This document shows, one piece after another, positions 50,085 through 60,193 of a DNA stretch of 64,000 nt. The notes beneath the pieces are model-generated. The model ran no database searches and was not told the DNA's origin. It saw nothing but the letters and a program-made list of their open reading frames with translations. How positions within the stretch are numbered: position 1 is the stretch's first letter; each line of letters begins with the position of its first letter. The stretch is from Bacteroidota bacterium (lineage in GTDB: Bacteria; Bacteroidota; Bacteroidia; Chitinophagales; Chitinophagaceae). The stretch lies in NCBI GenBank assembly GCA_018266775.1, contig JAFDZS010000001.1, positions 685,190-749,189 of the forward strand. Direction: 5' to 3'. The translations under genes and the position numbers were made by a program.

Positions 50085-50825
50085 GTGAACAACAAAGCCA
50101 TCATATTCTCTGCAGGTTTGGGTACAAGGTTTAAACCATGGACAGACCATCATCCTAAGGCATTAGCAATGGTGAATGGGAAATCTTTACTGCAACGTAA
50201 CATTGAATACTTACAGCAATATGGCATTACCAATGTTGTGGTGAATGTGCATCATTTTCCGCAGCAGATTATTGATGCCATACAAAACAGTAAAGGCTGG
50301 GGGAGTAATGTTATCATTAGTGATGAAAGCGATTATGTGTTGGAAACCGGTGGCGGCTTAATGAAAGCACAACCTTTATTAGATGGTAATGTGCCGTTCT
50401 TTTCTTTGAATGTGGATATACTCACCAATCTTGATTTGGATAAACTGATGGCATACCATCAGCAGCATCAGCCATTAATTACATTCGGAATTACCAACCG
50501 TAAATCTTCACGTATGTTATTGTTTGATGAAAACAACCGTTTGTGTGGCTGGAAAAATATGCAAACCGGTGAATTGAAAGGCCCGGTATTGCAATACGCA
50601 GAAGAGAAAAAAAATACCCTCAAAGAAATGGCGTACAGTTGCGTGGTGATTTATGAACCCCAAATATTTTCATTGATTCGCCAGCTGGGAAAATTTTCAA
50701 TCATGGATGCTTATCTTGATTTGGCTGCTGATTATGTCATACTCGGTTACGATCATAGCGGCGATAAACTGGTTGATGTTGGTAAGCCGGAAAGTGTGGC
50801 TATTGCGGAGCAGTTGTTTGTTTAA
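50085..50825 (+). CDS. Nucleotidyltransferase (MurU-like)
   Basis: A 246-residue sugar-phosphate nucleotidyltransferase. It starts at a GTG codon: MNNKAIIFSAGLGTRFKPWT, with GxGTR near 12 and HHPKALAMVNGKSLLQRNIE. FFSLNVDILTNLDLDKLMAY gives the metal-binding Asp. Length and neighbour fit MurU (MurNAc-1-phosphate uridylyltransferase), though the substrate could be another hexose 1-phosphate. It lies 49 bases after the kinase-RapZ gene, in a gap of repeated AATCAATGCTCAAT-like motifs. Confidence 0.85.
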   Translation: MNNKAIIFSAGLGTRFKPWTDHHPKALAMVNGKSLLQRNIEYLQQYGITNVVVNVHHFPQQIIDAIQNSKGWGSNVIISDESDYVLETGGGLMKAQPLLDGNVPFFSLNVDILTNLDLDKLMAYHQQHQPLITFGITNRKSSRMLLFDENNRLCGWKNMQTGELKGPVLQYAEEKKNTLKEMAYSCVVIYEPQIFSLIRQLGKFSIMDAYLDLAADYVILGYDHSGDKLVDVGKPESVAIAEQLFV

Positions 50826-50893
50826 TAATGTAAATGATTATGAAGATATCAATCATCCATCGTATTTTAAAATGCCCCGTCATTACATACCGG

Positions 50894-51508
50894 TCATGAA
50901 TTTGGAGGAATAAGCCTTGTTTGATTGGGGGGATTGTTATAACGAATCCAAATCTTATAAATAATATAAATTGAAATAATAGCTCCAATGGCAACTACAC
51001 CATTTGTACCAAGTAACCCAACAATACGGTTAAATATTATGCCTTTACTGTCTTTGGGTTTTGCTGCGGTTCCATTGGCAATTTCAATGGCCATATAAAA
51101 AGTAAAAATTGTAACTCCTATTGTAGCTAATAAGCCAATCAAATAACCTTTGATTGCTCTAAATGGTGTCAACTTTTTATGGGTCCTTGTAAAATATCTT
51201 TCTTTTTCCATAAAAGAAAAAAATATTTCAACATCTTCAGTATGATCAAATGAAAATTCACATTCTGCAGGTATTCCAGCAAATACGCTGTATCGTATGA
51301 TTACTTTTTCATCGTGTTCTTCTTTCTTTATCCATTTTATCGATTCATACTTTACTTTAATTCTTGTGGCTAAAGAAAACTTTTTTCCGTAAGCTTCTTC
51401 AAATTCCTCTACCGAGTGTGATTTTGAAGAGGAAAATTTCAATGAACTTTCATCAGTAATAAATGCCGAAAGTTTATTTCCGGTAATTAAAAAAACTTTG
51501 TTAATCAC
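50894..51508 (-). CDS. Two-helix membrane protein of unknown function
   Basis: A 204-residue protein. The first 115 residues look soluble (SKSHSVEEFEEAYGKKFSLA, then ECEFSFDHTEDVEIFFSFME), and two transmembrane helices follow at about 127-150 (AIKGYLIGLLATIGVTIFTF) and 165-190 (VGLLGTNGVVAIGAIISIYI). I do not recognise the family. It is isolated between the nucleotidyltransferase gene and a TonB-dependent receptor. Confidence 0.6.
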   Translation of the reverse strand: MINKVFLITGNKLSAFITDESSLKFSSSKSHSVEEFEEAYGKKFSLATRIKVKYESIKWIKKEEHDEKVIIRYSVFAGIPAECEFSFDHTEDVEIFFSFMEKERYFTRTHKKLTPFRAIKGYLIGLLATIGVTIFTFYMAIEIANGTAAKPKDSKGIIFNRIVGLLGTNGVVAIGAIISIYIIYKIWIRYNNPPNQTRLIPPNS

Positions 51509-51576
51509 TTTATTTATTTCTTGTTGTTTATTTTTTAAGTATCACTATCAATCATGGTTAATGAACACAGAGGTTT

Positions 51577-53982
51577 TTAATTCCCACTCTCATTCGGCGC
51601 TGCCCCAAATTCTTTTTTCTCTTTAGGTTTACTGATGCCGAAATTATAACGCAAAGTAATACCCAATCTTCTCGTATCATTTATTCTTGTGCCGGTTGTA
51701 TTCACATTGCCCTGGTTTAATGCAAATGTTACATGATTGGTTTGTAAAAGGTCATTTACAGAAAAAATGATGTTCGCTTTTTTCTTCAGCACACTTTTAT
51801 TTACTGAAACGAATAAGCCACCAAAAGTATTCAGCTCATAAAAATTCTGCAGGGCTTTGGTACGCATAAAGCCTTGTGTGCTGAAAGAAAGGGTTGGTGT
51901 GGCTTTCAATTCCTGGTACATAAAAAATAGCCAGCTGCCGCGGCTGTAACTAAAAGGTAAATTTTGATACAGGCCATTATACTGGTTGTGGTTATACTGT
52001 GCGCCCATATAGAAAAAGTATTTTCCACCCGGTGGTATACCGGCAATCATCCTGAAATAAAATTCTTTGTTCCTGCCCAGGTTATCATACGTGCGGTAAG
52101 CAATACGGGTAACATCATCCTGGTACGTAACGTTGCTGAAAATATTTTTAGTTTCATTAACGCCTACTGCAAACACCGGAAAATCCTGGAACATCACATT
52201 GAATTCATAATTGGTGGTAAACTGTGGTTGCAATTTAGGATTGCCTACATCATACAAATACTGGTCTACATATTTGGGATAGGGATTCAGTATTTCATAA
52301 TATGGCCGCCTGATGCTGCGCCGGTAAATAGCACTGCCAATTAAATCTGTTTTAAATAATGTAAACAGCTTATGCCTGAGATAAACATAAGGAAACAAAT
52401 CGGTGCGTTTGATGTACAGCGATGTGTCTTTAGGAACGGTTTGCCTGCCATCAATATTTGTTGTTTCAAGCCGAAGCCCCGGTTTCAAAGTAAAACCCCA
52501 AAGTGTTTTTGATAACTGTAAGTAAGCCGCGGTGATGGTTTCTTTATATTTGAAAGTATTGGTTTGAAAACTGTCTACCTGCCTTGGCAATGCGCCTGTT
52601 TGATAATAATATAACGAACTGTTTTTGCTGGTGCTGCTGGTTAATTTAAAACCACTTTCCAGGGTAAACCATTTCCATTGCTTATACACCAGGTCTGTTT
52701 GTGCCGCAAAAATATTTTTATCGTTTTTATTTTCGCCGTTGCCCAATACTGCCGGTTTTGCTGGAAGAAAATAAGCATTGGTATAATCCTGTGCATTGCT
52801 GCTGTTGAAATAGTTATAGTCCAGTTCAGTGGTCCATTCGCTGCCCAGCGAATCTATTTTATATTTTGAACTCAGGCTGTTGCTCCAGTATGTAGAATGA
52901 GTACTGTTGTAAATGGCAGATTGGTTGTTGCCAATATCGGCTTGCGATGCTGTTTTGATAATATTAATAGCATTTAATGCATCGCTTTGGTTACTGCTGC
53001 TGCTGATACGGGTATCATAAGCGGCACTGAATTTTTTGGTAAAGCCAATATCAAGCCCCGTGCCGATGTAGTGATTGGCAGAAGGGTAAGTGGTGTAAGC
53101 ATTTTGCGAAAGTGCTGAAGTGTCTGTCTTAATTAACCGCAGTGAGTTTAATGTTTCATAATTTTTCCTGCTCGTGTACTGGTAACTGAAATAGGTGTTA
53201 ACCTTTCCCATACTGTTGTTTACGTTTACTCCACCAGTTACAGTATTGTACACACCCTGGAAATACGCGAGGTTGGCACTGCCATTACTGCCCAGTTTCA
53301 CCCCCTTTTTCAAAACAATGTTCACAATACCGCCACTGCTGGCCGCATCAAATTTTGCAGAAGGGTTGCGTAAGATTTCAATCTTGCTGATGCTGCCCGC
53401 GGGCAAACTTTTTAGCAGAGAAGCAAGGTCTGCCGCACTTAGTTTCATTTCCCGGCCATTTATAAAAACAGTGGCCGCCTGCAAACTGCCGAGGTAAACA
53501 TTGCCATCCTGGTCAACAATTACACCCGGTGTTTTTTCCAATACTTCGTAGGCATTGGTGCTGCTGTTGGAGAGTGCAGTGGCGTCCACCACGGTTTTAT
53601 CGTCTTCCTGTTTTACCAATGGCCTGCGTGATGATACCACCACTACATTTTGCATGTTTGTAGTACTTCTTTTTAATGAAAGGGTAACATTTACAGGCGT
53701 ATTGCTTACGTTGATGATTTTGCTGACAGGCTCTATGCCAATGGCAGAAACACTGATGAGGTATTTGCTGAAAGTATGTACAGTAAAACGATTACCAGTT
53801 TTACTAAACACCTGTGTGCTGATGATTGCACTATCCGGTAATGACAATAGTTGAATAGTGGCATTACTGCCCGAATCATTTTTGGGCGGAACGAGCAATA
53901 CCTTTAGTGATGTTGTTGTTTTATCCTGGGCTTTACTTTCGGCTATACAAAGCAGCAGCGCTGCCAGCAAAAATGTTTTCAA
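51577..53982 (-). CDS. TonB-dependent receptor-like outer membrane protein
   Basis: An 801-residue outer membrane beta-barrel. A signal peptide (MKTFLLAALLLCIAESKAQ) and a carboxypeptidase-like N-terminal domain precede the plug (NVVVVSSRRPLVKQEDDKTV, EVLEKTPGVIVDQDGN, ISKIEILRNPSAKFDAASSG). The C-terminal barrel belongs to the OMP_b-brl_3 type and ends in LGITLRYNFGISKPKEKKEF. The ligand is unknown. It lies 94 bases after the HlyD adaptor gene on the same strand and may be part of that operon. Confidence 0.88.
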   Translation of the reverse strand: MKTFLLAALLLCIAESKAQDKTTTSLKVLLVPPKNDSGSNATIQLLSLPDSAIISTQVFSKTGNRFTVHTFSKYLISVSAIGIEPVSKIINVSNTPVNVTLSLKRSTTNMQNVVVVSSRRPLVKQEDDKTVVDATALSNSSTNAYEVLEKTPGVIVDQDGNVYLGSLQAATVFINGREMKLSAADLASLLKSLPAGSISKIEILRNPSAKFDAASSGGIVNIVLKKGVKLGSNGSANLAYFQGVYNTVTGGVNVNNSMGKVNTYFSYQYTSRKNYETLNSLRLIKTDTSALSQNAYTTYPSANHYIGTGLDIGFTKKFSAAYDTRISSSSNQSDALNAINIIKTASQADIGNNQSAIYNSTHSTYWSNSLSSKYKIDSLGSEWTTELDYNYFNSSNAQDYTNAYFLPAKPAVLGNGENKNDKNIFAAQTDLVYKQWKWFTLESGFKLTSSTSKNSSLYYYQTGALPRQVDSFQTNTFKYKETITAAYLQLSKTLWGFTLKPGLRLETTNIDGRQTVPKDTSLYIKRTDLFPYVYLRHKLFTLFKTDLIGSAIYRRSIRRPYYEILNPYPKYVDQYLYDVGNPKLQPQFTTNYEFNVMFQDFPVFAVGVNETKNIFSNVTYQDDVTRIAYRTYDNLGRNKEFYFRMIAGIPPGGKYFFYMGAQYNHNQYNGLYQNLPFSYSRGSWLFFMYQELKATPTLSFSTQGFMRTKALQNFYELNTFGGLFVSVNKSVLKKKANIIFSVNDLLQTNHVTFALNQGNVNTTGTRINDTRRLGITLRYNFGISKPKEKKEFGAAPNESGN

Positions 53983-54076
53983 TGGTTTTAATTATACAGG
54001 TTATTATAAAGTGACTTGAATAAAGAAACCGGCATTAGCCGGTTCCTGTTTCAAAATTATTAATGGAAATAAACAC

Positions 54077-55438
54077 TTATTTCTTTTCAAACAGATCCTT
54101 CTTATCTACGACTTTAACTTTGTCTCCGGGTTTAAGCGACTTGCTCACCACATCATATGGGCCGGTTACCACTTCATCACCTTCTTTAAGGCCGCTTACC
54201 ACTTCAATATTGTTGATGTCCTGTATAGCCGTTTTCACTTTTACCTTTTGTACTTTTCCTTCTTTATCTAAAGTAAATACCACTACATCCAGGTCGTCAT
54301 TACCTGATGAAGCGGTAGTTGTATTGTTGTTATTATTATCAGCAGGTTTTGCAGAGTTATTTTTGGTACTGTCATTTTTATCACGGGTGGTTACCGCATT
54401 AATAGGTATGCTCAGTACATTGGTATGCGTTTGTGTTTGAATATCGGCGCTGGCACTCATACCCGGTTTAAAAGGGAAATTGCCTTTGATCACCAGGTCC
54501 CTGTAGCTGTCGGGCAGCAGGCGCACATACACTTTGTATTGCGTAACATCAGTACTGCTGGTGGTAACGGCACTTTGTGTGGCAGCGCCGTTATTGCTGC
54601 TGGCAATTTGGGTAACAATACCTTTAAATTTTCTGTCGTTGTACGCATCAACAGTTACAACGGCAGTATCGCCCATCTTTACTTTGGGAATGTCGTTTTC
54701 GCCAACGTCTACACGCACTTCAATTTTATCCATATTGGCAATACGCATCATTTCTGTACCCAGTGTAAAACTGTTACCGGCAACTTTCTCACCTTTTTTT
54801 ACATTCAGTAAAGAGATCACACCATCAGTAGGTGCAACAATGATGGTTCTGCCTAAATCCTTATCTGCTTTTTGCAAATTGGCCTGTGCGTTTTGCACAC
54901 CAGCGTTTCCACCTTTAATGCCCTGTACGGCTGCATTGTAATTGGCTACAGCACTTTTGTAGTTGGCATCGGCAATATCAAATTCATTTTGGCTGATGAC
55001 TTTATCATCGTACAATTTTTTCTGGCGGTTGTAAGTGTTTTCGGCCTGGGTCATTTGTGCTTTCAGTGCATCTAATGCAGCCTGCGAATTACTAACCTGT
55101 GCTTTACTTTGTGCTACAGTGCTGGCAGCCTGGTTACGTTGTAATGCATAAATGTCTGCATAAATGCGTGCCAGTACCTGTCCTTTTTTAACGGTGTCGC
55201 CTTCCTGTACATTCAGTTCAGTAATTTCACCGCTGATGTCGGGGCTTACTTTTACTTCTTCTTCAGGATAAATTTTTCCGCTGGCGTTGACTACTTCGGT
55301 GATGGTTCTTTTCTGTGCCTTTTCTGTGGTAACTTTTGTGCCCTCATTCTTTCCAAATACGCCTGCTTTGGAAAGTGCTACAACAGCAACTAATAAAAGC
55401 CCGGTAGAAATAAGGATCCATTTAACTGTTTTACTCAT
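54077..55438 (-). CDS. Efflux periplasmic adaptor (HlyD/MacA-like)
   Basis: A 453-residue membrane-fusion protein. An N-terminal anchor (VKWILISTGLLLVAVVALSK) is followed by a lipoyl/barrel-sandwich domain (GEITELNVQEGDTVKKGQVL), a coiled-coil hairpin (about 85-190, ALDALKAQMTQAENTYNRQK) and beta-barrel domains (VRVDVGENDIPKVKMGD). The DKNDSTKNNSAKPADNNNNN region near 370 is a low-complexity insert. It should link an inner membrane pump to TolC, but no pump gene (MacB or RND) is in this window beside it. Confidence 0.92.
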   Translation of the reverse strand: MSKTVKWILISTGLLLVAVVALSKAGVFGKNEGTKVTTEKAQKRTITEVVNASGKIYPEEEVKVSPDISGEITELNVQEGDTVKKGQVLARIYADIYALQRNQAASTVAQSKAQVSNSQAALDALKAQMTQAENTYNRQKKLYDDKVISQNEFDIADANYKSAVANYNAAVQGIKGGNAGVQNAQANLQKADKDLGRTIIVAPTDGVISLLNVKKGEKVAGNSFTLGTEMMRIANMDKIEVRVDVGENDIPKVKMGDTAVVTVDAYNDRKFKGIVTQIASSNNGAATQSAVTTSSTDVTQYKVYVRLLPDSYRDLVIKGNFPFKPGMSASADIQTQTHTNVLSIPINAVTTRDKNDSTKNNSAKPADNNNNNTTTASSGNDDLDVVVFTLDKEGKVQKVKVKTAIQDINNIEVVSGLKEGDEVVTGPYDVVSKSLKPGDKVKVVDKKDLFEKK

Positions 55439-55561
55439 GGTATATGCTGTTTATTCCCTGTTTTTTGATGCAGGAAAATGTTGAATGTTTTGCGGTTGTT
55501 TCATAATGCAGCCAGTAAAAACGATTGCATTATGGGGTTTATTTCAGCTGCAATGGTGCAG

Positions 55562-57004
55562 TTATAATTTTAATCCCTGGCCTTTGTAAAACTCCAGTAC
55601 TTTCATCTTAAACACATAATCAAAATGATTCAGCGAGTTTTGCAGTTTGGCAGTTGTTAAGTTATTCTGGTTGGTGATCAGTTCAAAAGTGCTCAGCATA
55701 CCCACATCCCAGCGTTTTTGAGAAAAATCAAAACTCTTCTGCGCAGCCTCCACTGTTTTTTTACCGGCTTCATATTTCTGCAAAGCCACCATGGCGCTGT
55801 TGTAAGCGCCATAAATATCCTGTTTCAGTTTCAGGTTATCCGCCTGCTGCTGGTATTGCAGGTTCAGTACATTTACTTTACTGCGTTCGTAATTGGTGCG
55901 TAAGCTGCTGCCATTAAAAATAGGAACACTCAGGCTTACACCAACACTTTGCCTGAAGTTGTCTGACAGTTGATTAAAAAATGGATTCGATTTAGCTGTT
56001 CCGTTTGGAGTGTATGAAGTAATCGGCCCCAGTACATCATAATATACACCACCGCCTGCATCAGCCTGCAGCCCCGTTTTACCAATAACGGTACTGGAGG
56101 TGTAAGCTGGTATATTGAAAGATGCTACATAGCTGCTGCCCAGGCTTCCAAATGCACTGATGGTGGGATACATGGCTCCTTTGGTGGACAATACTGATTT
56201 TTGCGCCGCCTTCAGTTTAAAGTCGTTGTATTTTTGCTGGGGAAGATTAGCAACTGCAAGATTATACACAAAGTCCGGTTGAAGATCAGCAATCTTTTCC
56301 AATGGAATTAAATCAACCGGTGGTGTGTCTACTTCAAAAGGTGTTGCCGCATCCAGCGACATATATGCTTTCAGGTTCAGTACACTTTGTGTGGTATTGC
56401 CAATTGCAGTAATGTAGGTAGAACTGTCTCTTGCCACCTGTGCTTCCTGTTCAGATGCGTTAAGTTCCGGCAGGCTGCCTGCATCCACCATCTTCCGTGT
56501 ATTTACCAATTGCGCTTTCGATTGTTCCAGTTGCACTTTGGCAATTTCTTCCTGTTCTTTGGCCAACAAAATCTGCAGGTAAGAATTGGCTACCACAAGG
56601 GCAATGTCGTTCTTCAGTTTATCTGTACTGGCATTGGCAGCGGCAAGCTCCCATTCATTCGCCAAAATAGCATTGCGCTTACTGAACCAATTGAAAATTT
56701 CAGCACTGGTTTGCAGCTGGAACCCGGAGGAAAGATAGCTTTGTGTAACCAGGCTGTAAGAGGTAGGGCTTTGGTTACGGCCACTGTTAAAGCTTTCATT
56801 ACTGCTGAAACTTAATCCCGGGTATTGCCCCATTTTGCTCTGGTTCAATGTTAATTTGGCCAGTGTCGACTGCAGGTCGGTTTGCTTAATGGTAATGTTA
56901 TTGGCAAGGGCGTAATCCACGCATTTGCGGAGGTCCCACTTTTGTGCAGTAGCAGCAACAGCGGGAAGCAATAAAATGATGAGGAAGTAAAGACGGTGGC
57001 GCAT
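55562..57004 (-). CDS. TolC-family outer membrane efflux protein
   Basis: A 480-residue outer membrane channel with a signal peptide (MRHRLYFLIILLLPAVAATA). The TolC repeats are visible as WDLRKCVDYALANNITIKQT near 25 and VGVSLSVPIFNGSSLRTNYE near 350, each followed by long amphipathic helices, and the C-terminal QKRWDVGMLSTFELITNQNN is typical. The ATG at 57004 is preferred as it starts directly at the signal peptide. It is upstream of the HlyD adaptor gene by 123 bases. Confidence 0.92.
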   Translation of the reverse strand: MRHRLYFLIILLLPAVAATAQKWDLRKCVDYALANNITIKQTDLQSTLAKLTLNQSKMGQYPGLSFSSNESFNSGRNQSPTSYSLVTQSYLSSGFQLQTSAEIFNWFSKRNAILANEWELAAANASTDKLKNDIALVVANSYLQILLAKEQEEIAKVQLEQSKAQLVNTRKMVDAGSLPELNASEQEAQVARDSSTYITAIGNTTQSVLNLKAYMSLDAATPFEVDTPPVDLIPLEKIADLQPDFVYNLAVANLPQQKYNDFKLKAAQKSVLSTKGAMYPTISAFGSLGSSYVASFNIPAYTSSTVIGKTGLQADAGGGVYYDVLGPITSYTPNGTAKSNPFFNQLSDNFRQSVGVSLSVPIFNGSSLRTNYERSKVNVLNLQYQQQADNLKLKQDIYGAYNSAMVALQKYEAGKKTVEAAQKSFDFSQKRWDVGMLSTFELITNQNNLTTAKLQNSLNHFDYVFKMKVLEFYKGQGLKL

Positions 57005-57192
57005 ACTACAAAAATATAACATCCCTATTAAAGCCAAAGCATTCATTTTTATAAGCGGCAAAAACAGTAGGGAATGTTAAAAAGTACGAAATTCAGGGCA
57101 TTGTTAAGCTGATTTTTTCTTCAGCAATATTTTAATCCTCAACTTTGCATACCCTGAAACGACTTCAGTTCAACCTTTTAATACTGATTTTT

Positions 57193-59607
57193 ATGAGAAA
57201 GTACCTGGCGCCGGCCTTGATGTTCCTGTTCAAAGCATTTGCTGCACAAAGTCAGACCATTGATTCAGCCCTTATCATAAACGCCAATAATTTCCCCCAG
57301 GAAAAAATACACCTGCATACTGACAGGGAAGCATACCTGCCGGGCGAAACGGTTTGGTTTAAAGCCTACGTAATGGCAGATGATCTGCCTTCAACAATCA
57401 GCACCAATTTTTATGCAGACCTGTTTAACGCAAGCGGAATACTGATAGAACATAAGATAATGCCCATGGTGAATGCCTCTGCCGATGGCTTTTTTACCCT
57501 GCCCGATACCACCGCAGCCGGATACACCATAAAAGCCTATACTGCGTGGATGCTGAACTTTGACACAGCATTTGTGTATACCAAAACAATTGGGATGCTG
57601 GGAACTAACAGCGGTAATGCCACTGCTGCTGCAACACCGGCCACACTGCGTTTTTTTGCTGAGGGGGGAAATTTTGTGGCAGGGCTGTATAACTATGTAG
57701 CCTTTAAAGCAGTGCTGGATAACGGTGCCCCGTATGAAGTTACCGGCGTGGTAAGGAACAGCCGTAACGAAATGATAGATACTATAATTACACAGCATGA
57801 TGGTATGGGCCTGCTGAAATTTATACCAGAAGCAGGAGAAGCCTATACGGCAGAATGGAAAGATAATGCAGGCGTTTGGCGCAAAACAAGTTTGCCAGCG
57901 GTGGAACCACAGGGCATAGTATTGCATGCTGAAAAAGTGGGCAGGCAATTGTTTTACCAGGTAAGTACAACCACCAATACCGGCAACCTTGCACAGCTTA
58001 CTGTTATGGCTACTATGAACCAGCGGCCTGTGTACAGCGCAAAAATTGCTATGAAGGAAAATGCTGTAACAGATAAAATAAATACAGTTGATTTCCCTTC
58101 AGGAGTATTGCAACTGTCTGTTTTGAATCAAAATAATCAACCGGTGGCGGAACGAATCCTTTTCATTAACAATAATAATTACGTTTTCGGTACTACTTTA
58201 AAAGCTACAGAAAAGAGTATTGAAAAAAGAGGCAAAAATGTTTTGCAGATTGATGTTGCAGATACACTGGCCGCAAACCTTTCGCTTGCTGTATATGATG
58301 CAGCGGCAGAACAACAAAGCAGCGCTAACATTTATACTGATTTGTTGTTGCAGGGAGACCTCAGGGGAACAATATACAATGCCGGCTGGTACTTTGAAGA
58401 CAGTGCAACAAATGCTGCTGCTTATCTTGACCTTGTAATGCAAACCAATGGCTGGCGCAGGTACAACTGGAACAGGATTATTGCAATGCAACCACCAGTA
58501 CTGTCATATCCCAAAGACAATTATTTAAGCATTTACGGACGGGTAACTGATGCGAAACCTGCCAACATCAATAACCAGGTCATCAATATAATTATACAAA
58601 GCAAAGACAGCGCAAGGCAATGGCATATAGTTAACACCAATAATGACGGCGAATTCACTAAGCCAGGCCTGGTATTTTATGATACCGCCACTATTTCCTA
58701 CAAACTGAACGACAGTAAAAATAAAACTTCTTTTACTTCCATATCGGGTACATATAATGGTACTATTGGTAAACTGCCTTTTAGATCAATACCCGCATGG
58801 CTTACTATACCGGCAGAAATAACCGCTAAAAATGAAGATAACAGCCAGCTGAAAAAGCTGATTCAAAATGCAACAAATAAATTTGAAAAAGACCCCAAAC
58901 TACTGGGTGAGGTAAAAGTTAAATCCAGGGTAAACTGGAAAAATGACCCGATGCAGAAAATGGATGAAAAATACACAAAGATGTTTGGCGGTGTGGGGGC
59001 AATGAACACTGCCATTGATGTGTTGCATGATGAAATGGCATCGGGCAAAGGAGATATATTCAATTATATGATTGGAAAAATACCAACGTTAACGGTAAAG
59101 AATGCTGCAATGGTAAAATCATTTTTTGATATTACCCGCCAGAGTGCGCCGGTATATTTCTTAAATGAAAGTATTATTGATGCCGATTTTTTACAGAACA
59201 TCAATATCGATAACATCGCTTACATTAAATATTACCCTTACGCCAACTGGATGTCTGGTATGCCACCGGCATTATGTATTTATGAAAAAAAGCAGGCAGA
59301 CAAAGATTCTGAATGGCAGCAAAAACTCAGGGATATGCCGGGGAACTTATCCCGTATAAAAATTGCAGGATATTCACCGGCAAAAGAATTTTATTCACCT
59401 GATTACAGTACCGCAGATGCAAAGAATAATAAGAATGCCGACATCCGTACTACGTTATTGTGGCAACCCAATATCATTACCAATAAAAGTAATCAATCTG
59501 TACCGGTAACATTTTATAACAATGATGTTACCCACCGTTTCAGAATAATACTGGAAGGGGTAAACGAAGCTGGTAAACTGGTTCACATAGAAAAAGTGGT
59601 TGAGTAA
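57193..59607 (+). CDS. MG2-domain exported protein with TonB plug-like end
   Basis: An 804-residue exported protein. It starts MRKYLAPALMFLFKAFAAQS, a signal peptide. The first domain, EKIHLHTDREAYLPGETVWF, is an alpha-2-macroglobulin MG2 domain; further beta domains follow. Near residue 620-700, TAIDVLHDEMASGKGDIFNY and APVYFLNESIIDADFLQNIN resemble a TonB receptor plug. Such proteins in Bacteroidota are outer-membrane or surface proteins of unknown role. It is divergent from tolC. Confidence 0.8.
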   Translation: MRKYLAPALMFLFKAFAAQSQTIDSALIINANNFPQEKIHLHTDREAYLPGETVWFKAYVMADDLPSTISTNFYADLFNASGILIEHKIMPMVNASADGFFTLPDTTAAGYTIKAYTAWMLNFDTAFVYTKTIGMLGTNSGNATAAATPATLRFFAEGGNFVAGLYNYVAFKAVLDNGAPYEVTGVVRNSRNEMIDTIITQHDGMGLLKFIPEAGEAYTAEWKDNAGVWRKTSLPAVEPQGIVLHAEKVGRQLFYQVSTTTNTGNLAQLTVMATMNQRPVYSAKIAMKENAVTDKINTVDFPSGVLQLSVLNQNNQPVAERILFINNNNYVFGTTLKATEKSIEKRGKNVLQIDVADTLAANLSLAVYDAAAEQQSSANIYTDLLLQGDLRGTIYNAGWYFEDSATNAAAYLDLVMQTNGWRRYNWNRIIAMQPPVLSYPKDNYLSIYGRVTDAKPANINNQVINIIIQSKDSARQWHIVNTNNDGEFTKPGLVFYDTATISYKLNDSKNKTSFTSISGTYNGTIGKLPFRSIPAWLTIPAEITAKNEDNSQLKKLIQNATNKFEKDPKLLGEVKVKSRVNWKNDPMQKMDEKYTKMFGGVGAMNTAIDVLHDEMASGKGDIFNYMIGKIPTLTVKNAAMVKSFFDITRQSAPVYFLNESIIDADFLQNINIDNIAYIKYYPYANWMSGMPPALCIYEKKQADKDSEWQQKLRDMPGNLSRIKIAGYSPAKEFYSPDYSTADAKNNKNADIRTTLLWQPNIITNKSNQSVPVTFYNNDVTHRFRIILEGVNEAGKLVHIEKVVE

Positions 59608-59715
59608 ATTTCAGACCAACTGGCAACCTGGTAAAACAAAGGCCTGTACCGTTAGCATACAGGGAAATGCAGTGCAACACATTTTTTATGTAGGCATTAA
59701 ATTTCCGCTCATGTA

Positions 59716-59745
59716 TTTTAATCCCGTTTTAATCCCGTTTTAATC
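59716..59745. repeat. Three tandem copies of TTTTAATCCCG
   Basis: Two perfect and one partial copy of an 11-base unit. The 586-base gap from 59608 to 60193 holds nothing else I can name; no clear protein gene, tRNA or terminator is seen there, though the part before the AraC gene must hold its promoter. Confidence 0.5.
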
Positions 59746-60193
59746 TTTACTGGCTCAGGCTGTACGAAATTGCGCAAGCAAGTAACAGATCGTTTCGATT
59801 AACCATGAGTTAACAATTTTATTAAACGATAAATGCAGCGATGGTTGTTTTTTTACGCTCTGTTATTATGATTTCGACTGTAATAAAATATGTCTTTATG
59901 AAACAAAAAACAATTCCTGTAAAAAATATTCTGCCCACATAATAACCGGCGGAATTAAAAGTTTAGCAGCAGTATTGAAACGAAAGCCATGTAAACATTC
60001 ACTTCATGCTGCAGGTAAATAAACTGCACCAAAACTGATTTCATATTGAAACCGGTTTTATAAGTGTCATCCTTGTTGACACGCTGCCTATTCAACCTAT
60101 TCACTATTCTCCTGGAGGGCGGGTTCTTCTTGAACACCGCAAAATTTTGCTTTGCATTATAGGAATACACTATTACGTTTAAAATAGATTAAA

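Noticed and set aside
59955..60170. Minus-strand frame of 71 codons before the AraC gene
   Set aside because: No family, no signal, poor composition, and it lies where the AraC promoter should be.
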